A stretch of DNA of 64,000 nt from Nematostella vectensis (lineage: Eukaryota; Cnidaria; Anthozoa; Actiniaria; Edwardsiidae): the NCBI RefSeq assembly GCF_932526225.1, contig NC_064037.1, positions 10,460,203-10,524,202 of the forward strand, in the 5' to 3' direction. The notes beneath the pieces are model-generated. The model was not told the DNA's origin and made no database searches. It worked only from the letters and a program-made list of their open reading frames with translations. The translations under genes were made by a program, and so were the position numbers. Shown here piece by piece: positions 33,601-45,600 of this stretch. Numbering within the stretch: the first letter of the stretch is position 1; every line of letters begins with the position of its first letter.

Positions 33601-36600
33601 TTTCAGTTGGCCGTGATATCCCCCTAACCAATAAATACAGTATATACAATGGATACTCATCCACATCACAGAGAGCATCATTTGTCACATATAATCTCAT
33701 AAAAGATTGCAAGACTCAACAATAACAACATGATGTGGTTGTTCTTAATATGAAAATGCTTTCCCTTTGCATTTAGGTTTTCATCAAGGCTACTGGTATC
33801 AGTTCCTTTATGGTTCTGCCATCTTGATGCTCTGTCTGGCTGTCTGCATGATTGGAGCAGGTTAAATGTGATTCATTGTATAGTGATATACGTCACTCAT
33901 AAATCATGCACTCTGATTGGTTAAGGGTCCTTGTGTTATTAGAGGGCACACGCACACTTGGCGTCAGCATGCATGCATGCTTCCCCAAATTAAATTGTTA
34001 TGTAAGAAAACATATTTTAATTGTTGTATAAAACAAATAGATCACATTTTTTGTCTGTCCTCTAATACTAGATGCACAGATGAGGTCGCAGCATGTCATG
34101 AACAACAGTCACGCAACTTGACTGCCTCTTGTTGTGTGCTTTTTGCTCATGAAACCCTGTGATGTAATCTGTGCATCTATTAGAGGACAGACACAAGCAA
34201 AAATGATATTTTTTTTCTTAATTACAGTATTAAAATGTAACCCTCTAAAAATAAAGATTATTGTATTGTATTGTTATATGATTTTTATCATGGTCCAAGC
34301 ACTCTGTCGGCTAACAATAATTTGTTGTTGAGTGTAGGCTGAATAATGTTAGGTAGCCTGGCACCCTGAAGTCTTTTAAAAAATTGGGCCTTAACACATT
34401 TTAACAAAATGTCTATACCTGTTAATCCCTTCTTACAAATCAGCAAATCCTTGCTATATGTTCCTTGAGGTTAAAATTAGGAATTATCCAAAAACTGTGG
34501 TTTGTGTTAATGTATTTTCCATGCTATAATTCTGAATAACCCCAAGCACTTTTTTTTATATCTTCCAGGAATGTTTGCCAAGACATCCTTTGTTATCTTT
34601 CTTGCTGTCATGGTCTCTGTTTCTGCTGCTCTTGTAAGTCTGTTTGTTGACTGCCCATCCACTCATCTGTCTGGTATGTTGTTGGTACCTGTTTAAGAAC
34701 AAATGCATGTACTGTAATCACATGTTTTATAATTCCAGATAAGTTTTATCATTCACGATAGGAATGATGAATTACATCCTGCCAGTGCAAACCCTCTTAG
34801 TCACAATGTGAGTTTGTGTTGATGACAAAGATAAATCTTCTCTGTGTTTTCTGATTGATTTTTATGTTACATATTATTGACACCTTTCTTTACAGTATAA
34901 AGTACAACTCTCCTCTATCTCCTACAGAAGAGTATCAGGTTCAGCTACACAGGTTGGAGTTTCAAGACAGCTAAGTCTAATCTATGGGTAAGAATAATAA
35001 ACCACTCACTTTCATCCTTTACTTGATGTACTTTAAAATGTATTCTTCTTTTTAAGCCAAAATTTACAAAGGATTATACTAAAGATGAACATTCGGAACA
35101 GACATGGTTACAAGTGTTTGCAATTCTTTTTAATGGAGTGACAGGAATTATGGGTAAGTGTAATTTATTCCAGACCTCTTCCGAACAAAAAAAAAAGCAG
35201 AATTTCTTCATACAAAAAAACACAGAATTTTACACCTTGTCCTATGATATGTATGCCTGGACGCTTCCTCCTCCCGTTGTTGTGACAAATTCAGCTGCAC
35301 TTCTGCAACTATCTGTTCCTCTAAAAAACATATCTTAATTTACAGCTGGAGCAAACATGTCAGGAGATCTCAAGTCCCCAGGGAAGGCTATCCCCTATGG
35401 GACTCTAACTGCTTGCCTGGGCACATTTGTGGTCTATGTTATACTAGGTATGCGATTGATAACAAACCTAGTACCAGTAGTGTGTCTAAAAAAATGCAGG
35501 GTGTTGTCCATCAGTAATTTACTGAGCTTGGAATGTTTTGAAAATAGCAGAAATTTTTTTCACATTCTTAGCCATACCATATGAGTTCTGGTCACTAGAC
35601 ACTTAAAGACCTAAATTTTTTTCTATCTTCTTATCTGAAAACAGGGAAAAGACATAGCTAAATCCATCCTCTTAACTATTAAGTCGACTCAATCTGTTCA
35701 ACAATATACATGTAATTTCTCGTTTCTGCAAATTAGAAGGGTGTGGCCTGTCTTGCTACAATTGCCAACGAGTACCGAGATTCCCACTCAGATACAACCT
35801 CAAAAAAAAAATAAGGTGGCCTAAACTATCTTCATAATCTTTATCACCCTTCACTTTAACAATTTCCCACGATATTTCCTTTGATATGCACCTTAACAAA
35901 TATTGCATTCTTGATATTTTGATTAATATTGTCTGTTGCTGTCAATTAGTGATATGTACAGGGTTCACTTGCTCCAGGGAGCTACTTGTAGAAAACTACA
36001 ATTACCTCCAGGTACTAACCAATAATAGATTGTGTACTTACATATAATAGACTGTGTATAAACATGTGATTGACTGTTAACTTACGCATTATAGATTGTG
36101 GGGTTTCACAGATTTGTCTGTAGGGGCACCCCTTTGTGGTCTAATTTTATATATACTGTACACGATTTCAATCTATTGATTTACTGGATATAATATGCCT
36201 GGCCTGGCCTTTTCACCTAAGTAAGATGATATTTTTGTTAGCTTTGCTTGAAGCAATTGTACTGATAAAGCTATAGAAGCTGTAGAAACCTAGCATTATG
36301 TCAATATTATCAACCTCACAATTTGTTTAAACGTTTGACTTGCTATATTTTTGAGATAGAGAAAAGACATTTAACTACATCTAAATGTTCCTTTTTAATG
36401 CCAGGTTATTGACAACGTGCGAGTTCTTATAACAATAGGAGTGTTTGCATCAACTTTGTCTGCTGCTCTGAGCTGCCTTATTGGTTAGTATTATTATACT
36501 GATATGTTTTTGATAGTTTTAATACGAAACAGTACTTTAAAACAAACTGGATTTCATAGGTGCATCAAGGATTCTTCATGCCATCGCAAAAGATCAGTTG

Positions 36601-39600
36601 CTTGGTGAGTTTAAATAAACGATAAACACAAAACCTTATGGCCATAGATTCATACTTGCCACTACCAAGTGTATATGCCCCTTTTTAACAAATCAAACTG
36701 TTCCCTAGCTGGTATTTACTGTTCATTATATCTCAGGCAATGAGAAGAGGTTATGGCGTGATAATGTGTCATGATAGTTGATTGAAATCATAGTCATATA
36801 ATCAGCTGGCACTCTTATAGCTAAACTCGTTTAGTCCAGAATGAGAGCAGTTATGTCAGAGGCGGATACAGGGGGTGGATTGGGTGGATATCCACCACCC
36901 TTTTTGAGTCACTTTCAAGAAAAGTTTGAAGACAGGGACAGGAGTTAATGCCATGTGCCTTCGCCTGCTTGACTTTGCCGACGCGACAAATCCAATACAG
37001 CATGAAGTATTGTTAGATCTATGTGACCTACCAAGAGCCACTGGATCAGTTACTGTATAACCCGTGTCTATCCAGCCCATTATCCACCCTTTATTTTGAA
37101 ATCCTCTATCCGCCCCTGTATGTATAATGAAATGAGGCAGATGCAGCCAGTTGAATGGCTGTCTCTTGACACAAGCACAAGAGAATACAGTATACAGCAC
37201 AAATGAGGATATACGAAGTGTATATGCGATGTCATCAATCAGATGTGCGTTATTACACTTAGTCTAGTGCTTGCGCTAACGTTCCAGCGAGAACTAATAG
37301 CCAACTTTACATTGCACTCCGTTATTTGACAATCGTGTTTGCTTCATATGTGTTTCAGGGGTTATTTTGAAGCCATTTGCTGCTGGATTTGGAAGAAATA
37401 ACGAACCTCTGAATGCTGTTCTCTTGTCCTGGTTTTTCGTGGAGGTAAGTGGTGCAAAGAAAGCATTAGTAAATAAAGTTAAATGTGAAAATAACTTGGA
37501 GACTAAAAGTCAAATCCAACAAGGATAGAAAATTAAATAAGCACTAGCGGTTCTTTGTTTTTTTTTTTTTTACTGGTAATTTTTGTTGATGATATTGTTG
37601 TTTTCTGAATCTCGAGTTTAAGAGAGACTGTTGTACGGCTGTATTTTCTTTTTCTTTAATTATACCTTTGATGTTCTAGATCATCCTCTTCATTGGAAAC
37701 CTCAACACCGTCGCACCACTTGTCAGTATGTTTTTTCTGCTCTGTTATGGAGTCACGAACATGGCTTGTTTTGTTCTCAAGGTCGCTTCAGCACCCAACT
37801 TTCGGTATGTCTTACCCTACAGGGGTGATGTAAGACTAGAGCGTTATACATTGTTGAACATTCTGTCTAACTGTTAAGGAGAACGTTGCATGCAATTTAA
37901 AAACCGCAAAACAACCATAAAGACATTTGCATGATGACACCTTTGATAATACATTCAAGAGCTATTTTTGTAGGTTTTCTGTTTTATCTAAATACGTGCC
38001 TTTGATGATTTATAGTGGGACGAGCTCATTGGGCCACCAGGACAAACTTAGCATGCGAGATCCATACTGTTTTTATTGGCACTAACGGTTATAACCAGGG
38101 GGATTCGATCGGCGGGCGATTTTTTAATGAAAGAGCTTTTGCAATACCTTTTGGAGCTTTTAGTCAATTACCTTTTCTTGCAAGCGTTTCAGTTTGTTCT
38201 TTCTTGAGAATTCTGATTCTTTTATATGATTTCCTTTCAGTCCAACGTTTAAATATTTCTCCTGGCAGACAGGTGGGTAAATGGGTAATCATCTAGGGAG
38301 TGGTCCATTTTAGTAAGAGGGCGTCCTGCCCCCCCCCCCCCCTTCCTTGCTCCCTGGCTACCCACCCTGGCTACACTCCTGATATCTGTAGATGTCTCTT
38401 ACACAAACAAAGTCGATAGTATTTCTTGTATATACTGTCTTTGAAACAGATTTATTATCATGGACGTTATTATTTCCACAGCATTTCTAGGCACAGTTTT
38501 TTGCTTCGTGATCATGTTTGCCATCAATCCGCTCTACGCCACCATCTCAATAGGTCAGTAAAACTTATAATTTATACGCAATAAAGATACAAAGTTTTAC
38601 CAAAATTGCTGCCGCAGTTTCATTAACCTTTATACCTTTTTCCATTAACCTTTATGACATTTGATTGGTCCATGTGTTTGATTGACAGCTGTAATGTTTA
38701 TCCTGTTCATTATCATATCACTCCGAGCTCCACCTACACCTTGGGGAGACGTGTCGCAAGCTTTAATCTACCACCAGGTGAGAACCGAGTAGAAGAGTGG
38801 ACTCACCGGAAGAATCCGCTTGAGCTTGGTCCGTTTTTGTGAAGTCTTTCCCAGGTGGACATTCAGGAGAGTCTGCTATAGGTCAGCTTGGGCTGTCTCT
38901 GTTAGATTGAAATGTTTCGAGAGGTCCGTGTTTGTTTGTCATTGTTCGATTTCTATGTTGGGGAGTTTTCTCTAGTCTAGTTTGTCAATGTTGGTGAAGT
39001 CCTCTCTAGTTCGTCAATGTTGAAGAGGACGTTCTAGGTCGTCATTGTTGGAGAGTCCTTTGTAGCTCATCAATGTTGGAAAGTCCTCTCTAGATCATCA
39101 GTGTCGGGATGCCCTCTGTACTAATGTTGGTGGAGCCCTCTCTAGTTTGTCAATGCTGTAGAGTCCTCTTTACGTCTCAAATGTTTTTGTAGTCCTTTCT
39201 TGTTTTTTAACGCTGGTCCGTCCTCTCTAAGTCATCAATTATGGGAGAAATCCGGTGGTCAAGACGTCTCCTAGGGCGTCAGTACTCGAAGCGTTGTCAA
39301 CCTTTGGGAGAGCGATGATTGCACACATTCTGTGATATATGTTTTTAAAAAGCTATAGGCAATGTACTTGAGTGTGAGTGAGAGAGTCGCTTTACGAAAG
39401 AGCCACAGTCCTGTTTGATATTAACCTCTATCCGTAAGGTTCCTATCTGATATCATCCGATATTAATCTCTATCCGTAAGGTTCCTATCTGATATTATCT
39501 GATATTAATCTCTATCCGTAAGGTTCCTATCTGATATTATCTGATATTAAACTCTATCCGTAAGGTTCCTATCTGATATTAATCTCTATCCGTAAGGTTC

Positions 39601-42600
39601 CTATCGGATATTATCCGATATTAACCTCTATCCGTAAGGTTCCTATCTGATATTATCCGATATTAATCTCTATCCGTAAAGTTCCTATCTGATATTATCT
39701 GATATTAAACTCTATCCGTAAGGTTCCTATCTGATATTAATCTCTATCCGTAAGGTTCCTATCGGATATTATCCGATATTAACCTCTATCCGTAAGGTTC
39801 CTATCTGATATTATCCGATATTAATCTCTATCCGTAAAGTTCCTATCTGATATTATCTGATATTAAACTCTATCCGAAAGGTTCCTATCTGATATTATCT
39901 TATATTAACCTCTATCCGTAAGGTTCGCAAGTATTTGCTTCGCCTGGACGTGCGGAAAGAACACGTGAAGTTTTGGAGGCCGCAAGTTCTGCTTCTCGTG
40001 TCTAATCCCCGCTCCAGCTACAACCTCATCGACTTCGTCAATGATATCAAGAAGGTATGAACCATGATTGAGGAACATTGCCAAGTTAGGTTCGAGTGCC
40101 AGGAGGACTACATTCTTGCTTTCGTGTTTGTATACAGATCTCAAAATAGTTTTCTTTTATTTAGAGCGGTCTGTACATCCTCGGCCATGTGCAAGTAGGC
40201 GAATTCAACTCCGACGTGAGTACCACACTGTTAAGGGGCTGGCCTCAATTGGTGCTACCGGCCCAGGTCATACAAGAATAGCATATGGGAAGCTATAACA
40301 ATGTTTTGGTTTCTATCGTCTAGTCGATTTGTCAACAAAAGAATGATACAGGGACCTGGTTGAACTTCGTGGACTGCGCAGAGATCAAGTCATTTGTTGA
40401 GTTGACTATCGCATCCTCTATCCGTCAGGGCGTTCAGCACTTACTCCTGGTAGGACCTGTCCGTCTGTCCTCCTATTTATTTTATTTTCTTCGTTTACTT
40501 ATAATCCGTCTGACTTCCTATTTTATTTTTTTTTTTTTCACCTTTTTGATTTTGATATTCATCTTTCTATTTTTTCTTAAACTTTTTGGGTCCCATAGAC
40601 GTCAGGACTTGGTGGTATGCGGCCCAACACTGTTTTCCTAGGTATGGTCCAGCACATCAATTTAACAACAGAAATATATAAAAAAAATCCAGGACATTTC
40701 CACACTCAGTAATCTGTATCGCTTCAACCTATTTAATTGGCCCATTGTAATTTTCGGGGAAAACAGGCAAATTCCAAGTATCTCGACTACCGGAATTGAG
40801 GGGGGAGGGTGAATAGGGGTATGTAAATCCGCCGATCCGCAACAATTTCGGGGCAAATCCGTGGATCCGCAGATATTTTTAGATCAGCATGGTTTGACAG
40901 ATAAACAATAGCATCGATTGAAATCCATTTAAAATCCAAAATTCTACTGTCAAAGCAGTCAAAATCCTAAATCCGTGCCCAAATTGTCAACAGACCCGTG
41001 ATCCGCCGTATTTCCAAAATCCGCCAATCCGTTGAAATAATAATCAAAATCCGGTATCCGTGTGCATTTCGGGGCTGAATCCGCCGATCCGCGAACCTAT
41101 TCACCCCCCAGAATTCATTATCATTGACTTTTTGGTGAACAAGACAGTCACGAGAACAAGGCAGTCACGTGCACAAGGGCTGTGCATGGAGTGCCTCGGC
41201 TGCCATGTGACCGGTTGGTCACGTGCCTACGAATAACACTCTAAAACTGGGACAGGGGCGTAGCCAGGGGGTGACCTAGGGGGCCCGGCCCCCCCCCCTT
41301 TTAGCAGCCAAAAATAAAGCAAATGTATGAGGCATAATCTAAAGTACAGGAGAAAAAACCTTGAAAGGGCCTTTTGGGCCCCCTCCTGTTAAAAATCCTG
41401 GCTACGCCGCTGTGGGAACGTATTGAATATTGTAGTAACCGCTTTCTGGTGGCCTCTTATGCCATAAATATTACTTGATTATTCAATAGCTGTTTTATCT
41501 GGTACAGGGTTCTTCGATCACAGCATTCCTAAGGATTCTCTTGCACGAGGCGTCCATAGAAGAACGAAGACGTTTTTGAACAGAGCAGAGAAAGGTATCT
41601 ACCAGCTATACGCCCATTACAGTTTAGAATCCACCGACTAATGGTCTATCACCAATTCTGCATTATGATTGTTTGGGCTACTAATGGTCTATCACCAATT
41701 CTACATTATGATTGGCTAGGCTACTAATGGTCTATCACCAATTCTGCAATATGATTGGCTGGGCTACTAATGGTCTATCACCAATTCTGCAATATGATTG
41801 GCTGGGCTACTAATGGTCTATCACCGATTCTGCAATATGATTGGCTGGGCTACTCATGGTCTATCACCAATTCTGCATTATGATTGGCTGGGCTACTAAT
41901 GGTCTATCACCAATTCTGCAATATGATTGGCTGGGCTACTAATGGTCTATCACCGATTCTGCAATATGATTGGCTGGGCTACTAATGGTCTATCACCAAT
42001 TCTGCAATATGATTGGCTGGGCTACTAATGGTCTCTCAGGTGATGGGCAGTGCCCATCAAGGACGCCTAAGTTTTGGGTTTGAAAGAACGGCTTCGAGCC
42101 CTGATTTGCTAATTATATCCGTTTTTTTTTTTTGCCTGTTCACACTGGCACAACTGTTACCCCTATAGTGTATCACAATACGTTGTTTAGTGGCTTCTGA
42201 AAATAATAAGCTGCCCTTTTAAAGCATTACTTGCCTTTATTGTGATTTCACACATCTTTATTTCAGAACGGCAGTTTATTCAAGCGCAGGCAGATCTTCC
42301 GAGGCTACGAGTGTCGGTAATATAATCCACAAAACAGCTGCTCATTTGATGATCTTCTTAATTTAATTGTTGATATTTTGTTCGACACAGCCTGAAGACC
42401 AGACTATGACTCTCCATGATTACGTGGGGGTTATCAAGGTACAACATTTCACCCAATAGGACTTGCGCTAAGAGATCACGTGACTGTTTGGGTGGCAAAC
42501 TACCGCGCGCTCAGGCTTTAGCGGCAAAATAACACCAACAAAAAGCAACTTATTCAGCGCTTACGAAAAAAACATGATTTTTTTTAAGAAAGGGTTTAGT

Positions 42601-45600
42601 TTCATTTGAAGATTGTATTTTATCGTCGTTTTCTAGTGTGACGGGCGCAGTCATTTCTGTGATTTTACTACCCGGAAAGGTCACGTGATCTCTTAGGGCA
42701 AGTCCCTTATTGCCCAACGAAGGGTTCTCGATAATTTGAAAAGACAGCTCTGATAATGGCTTTTTTAATTCCAGGATGCAATGCACATCGGTAAAAACGT
42801 TTGCGTCACAAGAAAGTAAGTGCTTGATATCAAAACCTTTTTTATCATGTACTAATACCAACGTTAACGTAAGAGCGATCGCTGCTCATATGCCCCTTGA
42901 ATTTGAGGACGTTATAGGGCCTTTCTTTACCCAATACATTTTCAGGCGCCCATCCAAACTAGCCTTTGCTGAACTGGACCAGCCTAAATATTGCAAAAAG
43001 TTATGGAGGAAAATGGCCTCTCAACAACCTAAAAATACCCCTAAAGACCCCCCAAAAAAAACAATGAATGACCCCCTCCACACCCTTCCCGCCCAGTCTT
43101 TTCTAAAATCCCAACTCTTCCGCTAGCAATGACCATGCCTTTATGACTTTGGACAGTTTAGACAGCCTCGTTCCCAGCCAGGCATCACTAAGCTTCACAG
43201 CCATCTTTTTATGACGTCATCTTTTGATTTCCTGCTTGCCTCCAAATGCTCCCGCCATTTCAAACCTACACATAACTGTCCGGGAAAAGCCTGGGGCTAG
43301 GCTAACCCAGGGAGAACTATGAAGCTTATGTAGCGAGTTTAGATAAAACAATTGGCGACACGCACACAGAAATGACTGAGGCCGTCACGCCAGAGAGCAG
43401 CGAAATATAAGCTCTTTGATAAAAGAAACCCATCCTGAACTCTCTGGTCGATTCGTAAGTGCTGAATAAGTTGCTTTTTGTTGTAGTTATTTTCCCGCCA
43501 GAAGCGCCGAGTTTGCCGCCCAAAAAGTCACGTGATTTCCTAGAGCAAGTCGCATATTTGTCATGCCTTGGAGACACCCATACTCACCCTAGCAATGCCC
43601 TTTTTGCAAATCTTGTTACAGTTTTGAGAATCTTCACAAGAGTGCAATTACCGAGGGAAGTTATATTGGTACGTCACATGCGAATATGTTCTTCGTGTTA
43701 ATAGCGGCATAGTGGGGTCAGTGCGCAGCTCTTACAAGCTGCAAATTGATTGGGCAAATGAACAATATCCGCACCTCGACACAAAAAACGAGAAGAATAG
43801 AGACAAAAGAACTCCTTTGTAGAACAAAGATAATAGGAGACAAAGCAGCTGCGTACTTACTTATTCTATGTGCTTCCGGGGAGGCTGTTTTTCTCCCTTG
43901 TGATGTAAAACATGTGACCCCGTCCTTTCTGCTATCCTTAGGGTTCAATTTCATTTTCTTGATAAGTATATGAGACTTTTTTGAAGCTCCTCCCAGGGAT
44001 GGCTGTATTTAACGACCGTGTAAATCTACATTTTATAAAAGCAAATGTCTAAAAACTAAGCAACGTTCTTTTTATCTGAGATATTTCCATTGACAATGTC
44101 TTTCAGATGTCTGGCCCGTGAATGCTTCTGCCGTGAAAGAAGGTAAGTAGAACTGAAAAGACCCTTTTCTATAGGGAACTCACCTCTACGGTTGTTGATT
44201 TAGTGCGCATGTGCGGCGTATGTAATTTTCCTCATTGGTTAACGGTCTAACGGTCGGCGTGAATGCGAAATGGCTCCCGTGACACGACATACAGTAGGGA
44301 CTTTAAGATAACGAGTACGGCGACGGTAGAAAACAATGTAATTAAATTGAAAATTGAAAGGCTGCACGTGAAAATGCGTTTTGTCTGATAGATTTCCAAC
44401 CGTTCTCCGCCAAAACACGACGTGAAATTTTTTCCAAGTTTTACGGTCTGACGAGTACGTTGTCGGTTGAAGTATACAGCTTTTTCAATAAACGTTGTCA
44501 AAGAGCGCTTTGCTGCACGCGCCCATACCGCGAGGTAGTATGGATAATATATGTTGTTTCAAGCTCTGCCATCCTTCACCGCATGGTATAACTAGAAAGA
44601 CTATAGACATACTGTAGAAACGCTAGGTGGTCTGCTTAGGTGTGTTATAGACAAGCTATGAATCAGCCAAGGTTGAAAAGCTATGTTGTACGCCTCTGTG
44701 AAACAGAGTAGCTGCGCTGACGTTTCAAGCGTTAGCCCTTCGATAGCCCTTTTGCTTCGAGAGGAGGTAATGCTTGAAACATCTGCGATACTACTCTAAC
44801 TACTAACAGAGGCTTACGACTTTTTCAAACCTTGTGTTAATTTATTGCTTGACAGCCGGCTAGATCCACGACCTGACAAACGCGGAATTTAATTAATTGA
44901 GCGCCTAAAATTTGGCACATTGCTACGTACATTTTGCTGAACAAAAGTTGTGGTAAATGTAATCGGTAGTAATGGCTGTTTTGCGTCTAGGCATGCTCCT
45001 TGGGCCGTACGACTTCACCTATCTACTAATACTCCAGTTGAGCTGCGTGCTGCACATGGTGCCTTTCTGGGAGAAGAAGACAACTTTACGGGTCATGACT
45101 GTAATCGGAGGTACTGTATACGCTGTTTTGAATGAGATTCTCCAAGTACTGCTAATATAGAGTAAAAACCCGCGTGTAGGAACCTAGATTTTTTTTTCAA
45201 GTCTGGTAAAACGGGTTCTCATATTGTGGGGTACTTACTAAACTTAAGGCAAAATAGGTTCTTATTAGGTTCTTAATTTATTTTCTCCCAATTTGGTTAA
45301 TCAACAGTAGGATTATCATTATTACAGAAGTTTGAATACATAGCCACTTTGCTAAAGAGATTCCCTTCTGTATATATGTTGTATCAGTAAATCTTTATGA
45401 AAGGGCAAAATTTTAGCAAATTTATATTTCAAAGCCCTGAAATTTGTTTCCTTTTTTATAGAGTAACTCATCATATAGGATACCTGAAGACGGGCTATAC
45501 AAAAAATTGGTTATCACCATAAAAGCAATCGCAAAAAAAGTTAAATCGGTCAAAATTAAGTGCAAGAAAATCAAGAAGTGTATCGTGTGCGTTATGCTTT

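Noticed and set aside
39426-39924. Regular repeat array considered as CRISPR-like
   Set aside because: Units run on with no unique spacers, and this is animal DNA with split genes; it is a minisatellite.
41638-42040. Second regular array considered as CRISPR-like
   Set aside because: Head-to-tail 43-bp units without spacers.
44876-44930. CTTGACAG acceptor-like site considered as an SLC12A9 exon start
   Set aside because: It is followed at once by stops in the needed phase; the exon at 44991 matches the family and phase.
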